Below the pieces are notes generated by a model. The model was not told the origin of the DNA and searched no databases. It saw only the letters and a list, made by a program, of their open reading frames with translations. 33,395 nucleotides of DNA. Source: CAYGWP01 sp964353455. Its GTDB lineage: Bacteria > Planctomycetota > Phycisphaerae > FEN-1346. Below are positions 15,840-24,000 of the stretch, one piece after another (position 1 is the first letter of the stretch; each line of letters opens with the position of its first letter). The stretch is from the NCBI GenBank assembly GCA_964353455.1, contig CAYGWP010000067.1:1-33395 (forward strand), in the 5' to 3' direction. The translations under genes and the position numbers were made by a program.

Positions 15840-16664
15840 ATGGCGATGTCATCCGACGGCCTTCGCACCTGGCAGAGAACCGTTGAACTTTCCGACGGCG
15901 AACTTGCCGCCGTCTGGCGGGAATACCGCAAGACTCGCTCCGAGGACGTCCGCAACGTCCTCATGGAACATTACCTGCCCCTCGTCAAGGTCAACTCCGA
16001 GCGCATCTCGCAGAAATTGCCCGACGAGGTCGAAATCGACGACCTCATCTCCGCCGGCATCGACGGCCTCCGCGATGCACTCCACATGTTCGACCAACAC
16101 AGGGGCGTCAAGTTCGAAACCTACTGCGCCACCAGAATCCGCGGCGCAATCCTCGATGCCCTCCGCAACCGAGACTGGGTCCCACGGCTCGTCCGCGCAC
16201 GCGCAAACCAACTCGCCGCAGGCCGCAGGCAACTCGAAGCCACGCTCGGACGCATACCCACCGACCACGAATTGGCCGCCTTCATGGGCCTTTCCGAGGC
16301 CGATTACGAGAAACTCATCCGCGATGCGCACGCCGTCGGCGTCATCAGCCTCAACCGCAATTATCAGGATGCCGACTCCACCCGCGAGGTCCGTGAAACC
16401 GACGTCGTCGCAGACCGCCGCACCGTCAGCCCCACCCACCGCGTCCAGGGCGAGGACCTCAAGCGCATCGTCACCAAGGGCCTCTCCAAGAACGAACGCC
16501 TCATCCTCATCCTCTACTATTACGAAGAAATGACTATGAAGGAGATCGGCGCCACACTCGACCTCTCCGAATCCCGCGTCAGCCAGATGCACTCCTCCAT
16601 CCTCGAACGCCTGCGCTCCACCTTCCGCGACCACAAAGACGACCTCATGGGGCCAGATGCCTGA
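15840..16664 (+). CDS. fliA: Flagellar sigma factor FliA (sigma 28)
   Basis: 274-residue group 3 sigma factor directing RNA polymerase to late flagellar promoters. The region 2 signature is clear: LMEHYLPLVKVNSERI, EIDDLISAGIDGLRDALHMFD, then VKFETYCATRIRGAILDAL and RNRDWVPR, the FliA hallmark. Region 3 (GRIPTDHELAAFMGL) and region 4 (LSKNERLILILYYYEEMTMKEIGATLDLSESRVSQMH) follow in order. Start ATG at 15840 has AGGAGG nine bases upstream; the longer frame from 15765 is not supported. It lies 81 bases after flhG. No flagellar structural genes or anti-sigma factor flgM lie in the window. Confidence 0.93.
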   Translation: MAMSSDGLRTWQRTVELSDGELAAVWREYRKTRSEDVRNVLMEHYLPLVKVNSERISQKLPDEVEIDDLISAGIDGLRDALHMFDQHRGVKFETYCATRIRGAILDALRNRDWVPRLVRARANQLAAGRRQLEATLGRIPTDHELAAFMGLSEADYEKLIRDAHAVGVISLNRNYQDADSTREVRETDVVADRRTVSPTHRVQGEDLKRIVTKGLSKNERLILILYYYEEMTMKEIGATLDLSESRVSQMHSSILERLRSTFRDHKDDLMGPDA

Positions 16665-16679
16665 CGGCAGTTCGAGTAG

Positions 16680-16701
16680 GGGCGGCCCCGCGTGGCCGCC
16701 C
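16680..16701 (+). terminator. GC-rich hairpin after fliA
   Basis: A perfect 8-bp stem, GGGCGGCC and GGCCGCCC, with a 6-base loop starts 15 bases after the fliA stop. Only a TT and mixed sequence follow it, so intrinsic termination would be weak. It could also be a repeat. Confidence 0.45.
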
Positions 16702-16744
16702 TTCGCCTTACGCCGTCGCCGCCTTGCCGTTTTCTTCGTGCCGT

Positions 16745-16781
16745 GCCTCCGTCCCTCCGTCCCTGCGTCCCTGCGTCCCTT
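16745..16781. repeat. 8-bp CCGTCCCT tandem repeat
   Basis: About four and a half units of CCGTCCCT/GCGTCCCT. The complementary motif in related form (GGGACGGAGGCACGAAGG) fills 20041-20115. Both flank the accessory island and the repeat-rich gap. Confidence 0.65.
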
Positions 16782-16867
16782 GTGTTTATATACTTTAAAA
16801 AACGGCCTGCGCCGATTTTGACCTCCGGAAGGCGAAAAAAAACCGTTTTCGGACCCCAAAACGGCCC

Positions 16868-16881
16868 TGGCGCTAGCGCCA
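16868..16881. repeat. Perfect 14-bp palindrome
   Basis: TGGCGCTAGCGCCA reads the same on both strands and is flanked by CCC and AGGG, which extend the symmetry imperfectly. It sits between AAAACGGCC and the phased T-tracts. It could be a dimeric regulator site, but no target gene is adjacent. Confidence 0.55.
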
Positions 16882-16920
16882 AGGGGGTTCGAGGGTCCGA
16901 ATGTTAAGATGGGCAAGACG

Positions 16921-17000
16921 ATTTTGAACGGTTTTAGATCGGTTTTGATCGGTTTTGACCGGTTTTTGATGGTTTTTGACGTTTTTTTTCGGCTTTTTGC
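16921..17000. repeat. Phased T-tracts, 10-bp period
   Basis: Eight consecutive 10-base units each contain a run of four to eight T (such as GGTTTTGATC and GGTTTTTGAT). The T-runs keep a period of almost exactly ten, one helical turn, which predicts strong intrinsic curvature. The 65-codon frame through it has no ribosome binding site and is not called. Confidence 0.75.
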
Positions 17001-17647
17001 ACTGACGTTACTTATGGATGTGCATCCGGCGATATGGCCTATAGGATACTTTTCCGGGCGATTCCGCCTTCAAGAAAATCAGGTGCCAGGCATCCGACCA
17101 CAATAAGTGGGGCCGGGGAACACTATATGTAGTGGGTGTTTCCATTGTGGACCTGTCCGCCGGCTTGTCCGGCGAAGCATTTGCGGAGTCGGAAGCCTTG
17201 GCGAAGGCGGATTGCGGATTGAACAGAGAGACGGCGACGGATCATCCGCCGATTACGCAGATGGACGCAGATAATGCGGGTGTCAAACAACAAGCCGCAA
17301 GCGGCAAGCCAAAGCAAGGCGACCAACGGCAGCCTCACGCAAATCGGAGCGAAGCGCAGACCTCGCCTGGGCGGGGGCGCAAAGCCGCAGAAAGCAACAA
17401 ACAAGAAGCCGTCACACCGCATGAAGCCCCACCCGGGGCGCATGAGAGTAGCCCCGCGGCGCAAGCCCGGGGTAGCCGGACGCAAGCGCCATTTCTCTTT
17501 TGTCCTGTGGCTTGGGAGCCCCGGAGGGGCGATTGAACGCCTTTCCGCCGCCACGCCGGGGCTTAGCGAGACGCGGCGACCAGATCCTGTAAAAGCAATG
17601 TCCATTCGGACGCCCTGCCCGCCTTCACCCGCCGCGGCGGACACCCA

Positions 17648-17710
17648 GCGTCAAGCCGCAGGCCGGAGGCGTCAAGCCTCAGGCCACAAGCGTCAAGCCG
17701 CAAGCCTCAA
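17648..17710. repeat. 21-bp tandem repeat, three units
   Basis: Three contiguous 21-base units at 17648, 17669 and 17690, each beginning GCGTCAAGCC. Units differ at several positions in the second half. No spacer-like variation suggests CRISPR. Confidence 0.75.
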
Positions 17711-17714
17711 GCCT

Positions 17715-17810
17715 GCCGCCCGCCACGACGGGTCTTCGACTTGAGGCTCGCCCAGTCGAGTCGCCTGTGGCGACCTGCGGCCCGCCACGGCGGATCTTCG
17801 ACCTGCGGCT
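17715..17810. repeat. 34-bp imperfect direct repeat, 62-bp period
   Basis: Copies at 17715-17748 and 17777-17810 share CCCGCCACG, CGG and TCTTCGAC and differ at about six bases. The intervening segment carries a GTCGCC...GGCGAC palindrome. It lies at the downstream edge of the accessory island. Confidence 0.6.
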
Positions 17811-18005
17811 GGCTGTCTCCTCTCGGCCCGTGAAACAATCCGTTCATGTTGTCTTGCGAGCGCTTGAAACTCCATCGCCCGCCTGAACTCGGCCGGCAAG
17901 CGACACGACATGGAACACCGCGGCCGCATCCACCGTGCGGCCGCTGATGGAACTGGTAGTGTGGCCCCGCGTGACCCGACCGCCACGGTCCGGTGTAGCA
18001 ACTTG

Positions 18006-19013
18006 CTAGGTTTGCTTGCCTATCTGTGCTACCGGAGCAATTATAGTATTAGTAACTGTTTCTGTCCTTCGTGTGAGCACATAAACCTTGTTTTCGGTTT
18101 TATTCTTCAACAGATATGGCTGAGCAAGAGGGCCTAGCGCCTCCCACACCTCTAGTACCGGGAAGTCCCGCCTGTCTTGAAGTTCCTTAGCAACCCTGCG
18201 ATGAGAGGGGATAGGCAGATTAACAGGCTTAGGCAAGGATGAATCTGCAAAAAGAAACTGCTGCACAATTCCCCAGGCATTGTAGAACAATTCCATAAAG
18301 GACCCGTCGTAAGGCAATGGGCAAATAATTAGATTCTTTGCTTCGTCCCTTCTAATCAGATCGGGTGTTCCCTGCTGCGCTGGTACAATCCCTATTCGCA
18401 AGCCATTGGCCGGCTCTAAGTGCCTTGGGTTGATCTTTACGCTAGTGCCCACCCACCTATCTGAGTCTCTGCAGCCCAGAAAAAGATCGGCCTTCCAGAG
18501 ACCGTTTATGCTTGTTGGCAATGATCTTCTGGTACTTTCCTTGCTGAATGCGGCGGCAAGCATGTGAAGGTAGGATTTCAACTTCGGGGGTTGCGATCTT
18601 TTTCCTGTCAAGAGACGAGAGTCGTCAGTAAGAATGTTTTCTGCCGAATCAATTAACTGAACGGCCCCTGTTTTTTCGGCCCCAAAAAGTATTGATTCGA
18701 TATCTGTACCTGGCACCCTGCAATGCTTTGAAAGGGCATCATATACACGCTCTACGATAACGGGGTCACGTCTTCGAATTGCATCGTGAACGGCATATTC
18801 ATAACATATACCACAATCGCCATCTCCAGGCAGATATAGCCTTGCCAAGAGCGCAAGAGTTATTGAGTCATATCCGCCTACTTGCGCAACAACATCGCGT
18901 TTAAGGGCAAACATTAGACCAATCAATATTGGCCTTGTGACGGCGATTAGAGCTGACACTTCCTCGGCGGGATCATTCTGTTGCAGCTCCGATCTAATCT
19001 GAAACTCGCTCAT
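18006..19013 (-). CDS. Unrecognised protein with possible PD-(D/E)XK-like core
   Basis: 335-residue protein without a confidently recognised family. No signal peptide or membrane segment is visible. A segment LWKADLFLG (D176) followed by WVGTSVKINPRHLE (K193) has the spacing of a PD-(D/E)XK nuclease active site in which Ser replaces the acidic residue. This is suggestive only. Other candidate conserved stretches are GLRIGIVPAQQG, LIICPLPYDGSFMELFYNAW and RRDFPVLEVWEALGPLAQPYLL. Base composition is clearly AT-richer than the neighbourhood and codon use is mixed, suggesting transfer. The start is supported by GAAGGA nine bases upstream. It lies downstream of the HEPN-like gene on the same strand, behind its own copy of a shared promoter/leader. 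A restriction or antiviral effector is the favoured guess, not an assignment. Confidence 0.6.
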   Translation of the reverse strand: MSEFQIRSELQQNDPAEEVSALIAVTRPILIGLMFALKRDVVAQVGGYDSITLALLARLYLPGDGDCGICYEYAVHDAIRRRDPVIVERVYDALSKHCRVPGTDIESILFGAEKTGAVQLIDSAENILTDDSRLLTGKRSQPPKLKSYLHMLAAAFSKESTRRSLPTSINGLWKADLFLGCRDSDRWVGTSVKINPRHLEPANGLRIGIVPAQQGTPDLIRRDEAKNLIICPLPYDGSFMELFYNAWGIVQQFLFADSSLPKPVNLPIPSHRRVAKELQDRRDFPVLEVWEALGPLAQPYLLKNKTENKVYVLTRRTETVTNTIIAPVAQIGKQT

Positions 19014-19104
19014 AATAGCATCCTTCTTGAGCTATCAATGATTGGACAGATTGCACGACTAAAGCCAGACTGTCCCTTTCCGTCTAAACCAAGCACTGCC
19101 AAAT

Positions 19105-19183
19105 GACTCACCCGCTTGGAATCAAACTGTATCTGTGACCCCGAAGTATATCTAGCGAATTCGGGCGCTGCAAACACAATCCT
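19105..19183. repeat. Copy 1 of duplicated 79-bp promoter/leader
   Basis: Aligns without gaps to 19959-20037 at about 57 of 79 positions by hand count. The first 17 bases (GACTCACCCGCTTGGAA) are identical. Each copy lies upstream of one of the two minus-strand accessory genes. Confidence 0.85.
19145..19173 (-). promoter_or_regulatory. Sigma70-type promoter of the nuclease-like gene
   Basis: On the minus strand TTGCAG and TATACT are separated by 17 bases. The same arrangement in the second leader copy, despite about 28% divergence around it, supports a real promoter. The predicted untranslated leader is about 125 bases and contains the 17-base invariant block near +17 to +33. Confidence 0.65.
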
Positions 19184-19276
19184 GCGCCCGCCGAAGGAAA
19201 TGGTACTAAGCTCTCCCTATAGGACAGGGGCAAGCGCGGCACCCCGCTTGAGGGACGGTAGAGCACATGTTGGCCC

Positions 19277-19912
19277 TCACGAAAACTTGGTCAACAAGAG
19301 CTGTTCGACAAAACCCAAAACACTTCCGACGGCTTCACGCGTTATCTTGTCCCAGTGCGCATGCATGGCGTAGTCGCGTATCTTTGGCATCGTATCGAGG
19401 AGTGCCTTCTGCGCACCACCGACCAGACCTTTAGCCTTGAGTGCATTGACAACCTCCTGCATCGACTTGTTACTTACATCAAGGTCGTTCAGAAGGGCAT
19501 ACCGCTTCAGGGAATCCTCAAGAGCCGCACAGGCAAGCACAGCTGCTACATCCTTAGCGTCTTCGGCCAGCGCACCCCTGGCAAGAGCAACGAAATCTCC
19601 GTAGATCTCACCGGAGATTCGAGCCTGCATTGTGAACGAGTAGCCGCCCTCATAGTCTGACTTGGCTGCGCTGAAGATTCCCATAAGCGCACCAACTTCT
19701 TCTTTCCAGCCCCGGCACTTGATGTAAGCGGCCACGAAGTTCTGATAATGCGGAGATGCCTCTCCGAATGCGACGCGAAGTATATGTTGAGCGCTTGTCG
19801 CCCATTGCTGCCAGGTAGCGGCATCGTAACCATTAGGTGAGGCAAGAGGGAGTGCCTTACTTTGGGCATCGAGTTCGGCGAAGCGTTTAACGACCAATGC
19901 ATCCGTGGCCAT
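19277..19912 (-). CDS. HEPN-like protein of unassigned family
   Basis: 211-residue, mostly helical protein. The C-terminal segment TMPKIRDYAMHAHWDKI holds an R-x4-H motif (R179, H184) followed by an amphipathic helix, the arrangement of HEPN-domain ribonucleases and DUF4145-like proteins. The N-terminal part (WQQWATSAQHILRVAFGEASPHYQNF) resembles a helical module often found in front of abortive-infection proteins; this is from memory and not checked. ATG at 19912 was chosen because GGGAG lies seven bases upstream. The frame runs on to 20095, but through a repeat and the promoter. Composition is AT-richer than the genome. Its promoter/leader is shared with the downstream gene, so the two may be regulated together as an antiviral or toxin-type pair (inference). 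Confidence 0.65.
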   Translation of the reverse strand: MATDALVVKRFAELDAQSKALPLASPNGYDAATWQQWATSAQHILRVAFGEASPHYQNFVAAYIKCRGWKEEVGALMGIFSAAKSDYEGGYSFTMQARISGEIYGDFVALARGALAEDAKDVAAVLACAALEDSLKRYALLNDLDVSNKSMQEVVNALKAKGLVGGAQKALLDTMPKIRDYAMHAHWDKITREAVGSVLGFVEQLLLTKFS

Positions 19913-19958
19913 AGGTGGCTCCCTCGCGAATCTAAAGCGGAACCGGGCATCACAACAC

Positions 19959-20037
19959 GACTCACCCGCTTGGAACTCGACTCTATATATCTCCCGGAAG
20001 CATATCCGGCGGATTGGGCGTATGCAAATACAATCTG
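19959..20037. repeat. Copy 2 of duplicated 79-bp promoter/leader
   Basis: Partner of 19105-19183, in the same orientation. It lies between the HEPN-like start codon and the 8-bp GGCACGAA repeats. Confidence 0.85.
19999..20027 (-). promoter_or_regulatory. Sigma70-type promoter of the HEPN-like gene
   Basis: On the minus strand TTGCAT and TATGCT are separated by 17 bases, at the same offset as in the other leader copy. The predicted leader is about 80 bases. Confidence 0.62.
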
Positions 20038-20040
20038 AGC

Positions 20041-20115
20041 AAGGGACGGAGGCACGAAGGGACGAAGGCACGGAGGCACGAAGGCACGGAGGCACGAAGG
20101 CAGGGAGACAAAGGG
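20041..20115. repeat. 8-bp purine-rich tandem repeat
   Basis: About nine units of GGCACGAA/GGCACGGA/GGGACGAA. The reverse complement of the CGTCCCT repeat at 16745-16781 is related. It separates the HEPN-like promoter from the PIN pair. Confidence 0.75.
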
Positions 20116-20277
20116 CTAATTGGCCTTGGCGCGCCGCCGTGGAGACACAATCGGATGCCCGCTCTTCTTCTCGCGCTTGCGGGCGTCCTCGGCTATGGCT
20201 CGAACATCATAATTGAACTTGGCCGCAATCTTCTGGCGAATCTTGCGAACCTCGGCCACAATCGGATCTTCAGTCAT
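20116..20277 (-). CDS. Small partner (probable antitoxin) of the PIN toxin
   Basis: 53-residue protein starting two bases after the PIN stop. The pattern MTEDPIVAEVRKIRQKIAA, FNYDVRAIAEDARKREKKSG and a basic tail with IVSPRRR matches small proteins commonly encoded next to PIN genes of this type. These are presumed antitoxins. The Lys/Arg-rich C terminus could bind DNA or the toxin. The PIN gene lies first in this operon, the reverse of the more usual antitoxin-toxin order. Confidence 0.72.
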   Translation of the reverse strand: MTEDPIVAEVRKIRQKIAAKFNYDVRAIAEDARKREKKSGHPIVSPRRRAKAN

Positions 20278-20279
20278 GG

Positions 20280-20753
20280 CTATTCTCCCATCAACTCGTC
20301 CGGCGTGGTAATGACCGGTATCTCGTAGCCCTTGCTGCGCAGATACCGTCCCAACTCACGCAGCAACTCCGCATTGGCCAAGTGTCGGCAGTTCCAAGTC
20401 AGCAGAACATCGGTGTCGTGTACGGAAGCCACGGCGACGTGGAGGGCATCGATACCCGCCCTCGGCGGCAGCATCCCGTCCGCAATAAGCGCTCGGCCAA
20501 GTTCGATCACCTCGTCAGTGACGGGCAGTTGGCTCAAGCCCTTCAGCAGCGCCAGCCGCTCCTTGACCATCACCGGGTCCCCGCCGGCGGCCTCATTCAG
20601 GACGAACTGCGAAATCTGAAGATCAAACCCTTTCCGCCGTTTCTCCCACCACTGGCGAGTGACCTCCTGGTGCGCCGCCATGATCAGGTCCCGGCTCGGC
20701 CGCGCCGTCAGGTAACTGACAATGGTCGTCTCCAGGTAAACCCGCTGCTTCAT
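20280..20753 (-). CDS. PIN-domain (VapC-like) ribonuclease toxin
   Basis: 157-residue PIN protein. The acidic residues expected in the active site are visible as E8 in VYLETTIVSYL, E54 in FVLNEAA, D102 in RAGIDALHVAVA and D115 with N121 in DVLLTWNCRHLAN. The YLET start, Glu in place of the usual Asp, is typical of this PIN subgroup. The start at 20753 is supported by GAGGAG seven bases upstream; a longer frame to 20933 has no support. Composition is close to the genome average, unlike the two genes downstream of it. Predicted role: endoribonuclease toxin of a toxin-antitoxin pair. Confidence 0.88.
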   Translation of the reverse strand: MKQRVYLETTIVSYLTARPSRDLIMAAHQEVTRQWWEKRRKGFDLQISQFVLNEAAGGDPVMVKERLALLKGLSQLPVTDEVIELGRALIADGMLPPRAGIDALHVAVASVHDTDVLLTWNCRHLANAELLRELGRYLRSKGYEIPVITTPDELMGE

Positions 20754-20948
20754 ACTGACTCCTCGCGCGCCCTTCCAGACACCTAAACCACCCTGAAGTG
20801 TACCACGCGAACCGCCAATCGGCAATATCTTGCGGGCACATGGGGCGTGGCCTCGGATTGCGGGAGCCCCCAAGGGGCGTTCAGACGCCCCCTTCTTCGG
20901 GGACCGCAACGACTTGCGGCCCCGCCCCGCCACTTACCCCTCACCCTG

Positions 20949-20997
20949 CCCTCTCCCACCCGCCAATACAACGGGCGGGCAGGCTAAGGGGAGAGGG
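20949..20997. repeat. Dispersed palindrome with ACAACGGGCGGGCAGGC core
   Basis: CCCTCTCCC and GGGGAGAGGG bracket CCGCCAATACAACGGGCGGG. About 40 bases are nearly identical to 29691-29738, where the same block ends a larger family B repeat. The remaining spacer between 20754 and 21093 shows palindromes such as GGGGCGTTCAGACGCCCC and no gene. Confidence 0.8.
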
Positions 20998-21093
20998 AGA
21001 AAAAGGGAGTCCCCCACCCGGCTGAGACGGGCGCAATGCGCCCTGCGGCGGATATTGATTGACAGCAACGCGGGGCGAGGATAAGCACGCGGC

Positions 21094-24000
21094 ATGAGAA
21101 ACGCAAGAAACATGGTGCGGGTTGCGGCCGCAGGGGCCGTCTTTGCGATGGCGGCGGCGCTCGCGGCGGCCGAGCCGGTCACGGTCACGATCGACGACGC
21201 CGAGACGGCGGGCATATCGGGCTTCAGGGCCTTATGGGACACGCCCATCGTCCTCGCGGAGGACGGCCCGGTCGCATTTACGGATGCAGTTATCAAGGAT
21301 CGATACGGCACGGCCCTGTGGGAGCCGGCCAGGCGGGATGGGGGCAAGAGGCCCGCGGCCATCGCGGTCGATTCGCTCCAGCGGACGGTCCTCGTGCGGT
21401 TCCCCGGCGCGGCCGGGAAGGTCTATGAGAAGGTCCGCGAGGGGCTGGCCGTCACGAAGGCCGAACTTGTGCTTCCGTGGCGCGACACGGAACTCTGGCC
21501 CCCCGACCAGTACGACGGCCGCCGCAATTGGGGCGTCGATGCCCTCTACCGCAAGAGCCAGCCGCGCTGGCACGTGGTCGCCTGGCCGGTGGAGTTCCCG
21601 TGGAAGGCCGACGCCGAGACCGGCCCGACGTACAACTCTTTTCTCCCCGGCGGCGGCTGGTGGCCCACGTTCGGCGTGAGCGAGGCCGTCCATCGCGTGG
21701 CCGGCTGGCCGTTCGGCCCCACCGAGGTGAGCGAATCGAGCCCCGAAGGGCGGATGGACGTTACGGCATATCTCACCGGCGACAAGATGCCCGGCCGGCT
21801 CGGCCGGCTCCTCGGCGAGCGCCTGCGGGCGATCTCCGAGAACGGCTTCGCACTCAGGAAGCGGGAGACCTACGATCACCGGTACTTCACCGGCGTCTAT
21901 GAGTGGGCCACCGCCACCGGCGGCCGGGCCATACTTCTTAAGAAGCCGCGGCTGGTCGTGACGCTGGTTGCCGCGAAGGCGGGCAATCCCCTGCCCCCGC
22001 TTCCGCCGGCGACCGACCTTGCGGCGCTGGCCGAGCGGATCAGGAAGGGCGAGGCGGCCGACGTGCCGCGCCAGCCTGCGGCCGCCATGCCCTCGGCCCG
22101 CAAGATTCAAGAGTGGACCGGGAAGTTCGCCGCGCGCCCGACGTGGATGACCGACCTCCAGTGGCAGCGCGTCCGCGAACTTAAGGCCGCCGACCCGAAA
22201 GACTCGGCCGACGAGCCATTCTTCTATGCTTATGTGCCCAAGTATCTCCGCGACCGGCTGGCGAAGAAGGACAAGGCCACCAAGGAGACGGTCCAGCCGA
22301 CGCCCGAGCAGGTCTATGGCCTCTGGGTGGACCAGATCATCGCGCGGCAGCCGCGCGGCTGGGCGGGCTTCGAGGCCGCAAAGGAGATGACGCAGTGGTA
22401 CCTCTACCGCGACTGCCTGCCGGGCCCCGCGCGAGAGGCCATCCGGCGGTACTGGGAGGCGTGGCTGATGCCCGACCGGCCCACGTCGGACCTGGTGCAC
22501 CCGATGCAGGATCAACTTGCGGCCAAGGGCGGCACAACGACATATGTAGGCGACTCGTACTTCAATAAGACCGGCGACTGGCGCGGCAACAAGAGTTTCT
22601 ACCGGGCGGGCTTTAACTACACCATAAGCACGCAGAACTTCAACATGTCGGCCTCGGCGGGGGCCCTGCTGGGCGGGGCCATTATCGGCAGCGACCTGGC
22701 CATGGCCGACGGGCGGCACGGCCAGGAAAACTACCCGGCCCGCCTCTGGACGTGGGGAGCGGGCAGCACGCAGGAACATATCGACCATTATTATTATGCG
22801 ATTACTTTGAGCGGCAACAAGGCCGTCCGCGACTTCGCCCCCACTCCGTACGACCGGCTGCTGGCCGACGCGATGCTGACGCGCGGCGTGGAGGAACTCG
22901 TCTCCTGCTACCACCCGGCGCTCAGGCGGTTCATCGCGGGCGCCAGCCGCACGAGCCTTGAGTACCTGCTGGTGACGCAGGACGGCCTCCAGCACATCGT
23001 CCACACGATGTCGCGCTCCGGGGCGCTGCACGACCTCGGCAATACGGATTTGCCGGGCGCAATGCCGATCCTGGGCCACGACCGCACGCCGCGCATGATC
23101 GCCGACCAGACCCTGGCCGGGCCGTGGGCGCCCGACTGGCTGGCTACGTATGTCGATACCAAGCCGCTGCCATTCGAGGAGACCCACCGGCACCAGAAGT
23201 ACTGGAGGCGGGCGTACCTTGGGCGGCACTTCGGCCTCGCATCGTCGGATCTTGAGCGCACCCGCATACAGATCATGGCCCAGTGGCAGCGCCAGGCGGG
23301 CCTGGTGGAGCGGATGCAGGACCTCGTGACGATGGACATGCGCATCGGCGTCAATGCCACGCGATGGGTGAACGATGCCGGCGGCTGGATATCGCCGTAC
23401 GGACACCAGTACGCGCTCCAGCACAAGGGTAAGATGATCGTGGCCGCGAGCCCCTGGCCGGCCGACTTCCTGAAGAACGCCGCCGCCAAGAACGGCCTGC
23501 GGAGCCTCCAGTCGAGCCTGGCCCTCTTCAACTATCAGTCGCCCGCGCCTACATGGAAGATATATGTTGATGACCAGCCGGTGACGGAACTGCCCGCCCG
23601 CGCCCGCGCGGGCCAGTGGATCACCGTCCACGACGGCGTAACGTACCTGGCGGTGAGGGCGCTGCCCGCCACGGACCTCGGGCGCACCGACGAGGTGGTC
23701 CTGGAGGCCGGCGCGGAGCAGACGTACGAGAAGCGCTCGGCCCGCGCGGCCCTGGTGGTGAACTCATACTGGATGAAGTCGGCCGAGCCGCGGCCCGCCC
23801 CCGCCGACTGGAGCGCCATCGACCGCGCCTGCGGCGGCTTCATCGTCGAATTGGCCGATGCGGGCGAGTACGCCGACTTTGCCGCGTTCCGCGAGCACCT
23901 CCGCGCCGCCCGCATTGAGACGCGCGAGGACCGCGAGGCCGGCGTGTTCCACGTCAAGTACTCAAGCGGCCCGGACGTGCTGGAACTGGGGGCGATGACG

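Larger units (their letters stand above)
17001..18005. other. Gene-free, repeat-rich stretch
   Basis: No reading frame here shows a recognisable domain or a supported start. The stretch contains a fragment of repeat family B (17145-17215) and short CAAGCCGCAAGC-type repeats. It also holds a 21-bp tandem repeat (17648-17710) and a 34-bp direct repeat (17715-17748 and 17777-17810). The frames reported by simple translation are compositional. Confidence 0.6.

Noticed and set aside
16909..17106. 65-codon frame through the phased T-tracts
   Set aside because: No ribosome binding site; the Phe/Leu/Val-rich sequence is explained by the T-runs.
17123..17744. Overlapping frames on both strands in the repeat-rich gap
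   Set aside because: All are Arg/Pro/Ser/Gly-rich, cross repeat units, and have no supported start or domain.
17648..17810. Regularly spaced repeats that could suggest a CRISPR array
   Set aside because: The 21-bp units are contiguous without spacers, the 34-bp repeat has only two copies, and no cas gene is present.
19233..19253. CAAGCG...CGCTTG hairpin after the HEPN-like gene as a terminator
   Set aside because: The stem is interrupted and no T-run follows on the minus strand.
21059..21087. Exact TTGACA upstream of the large exported gene as a promoter
   Set aside because: The hexamer 17 bases downstream is TAAGCA, a poor -10, and it would put the transcription start almost at the ATG.
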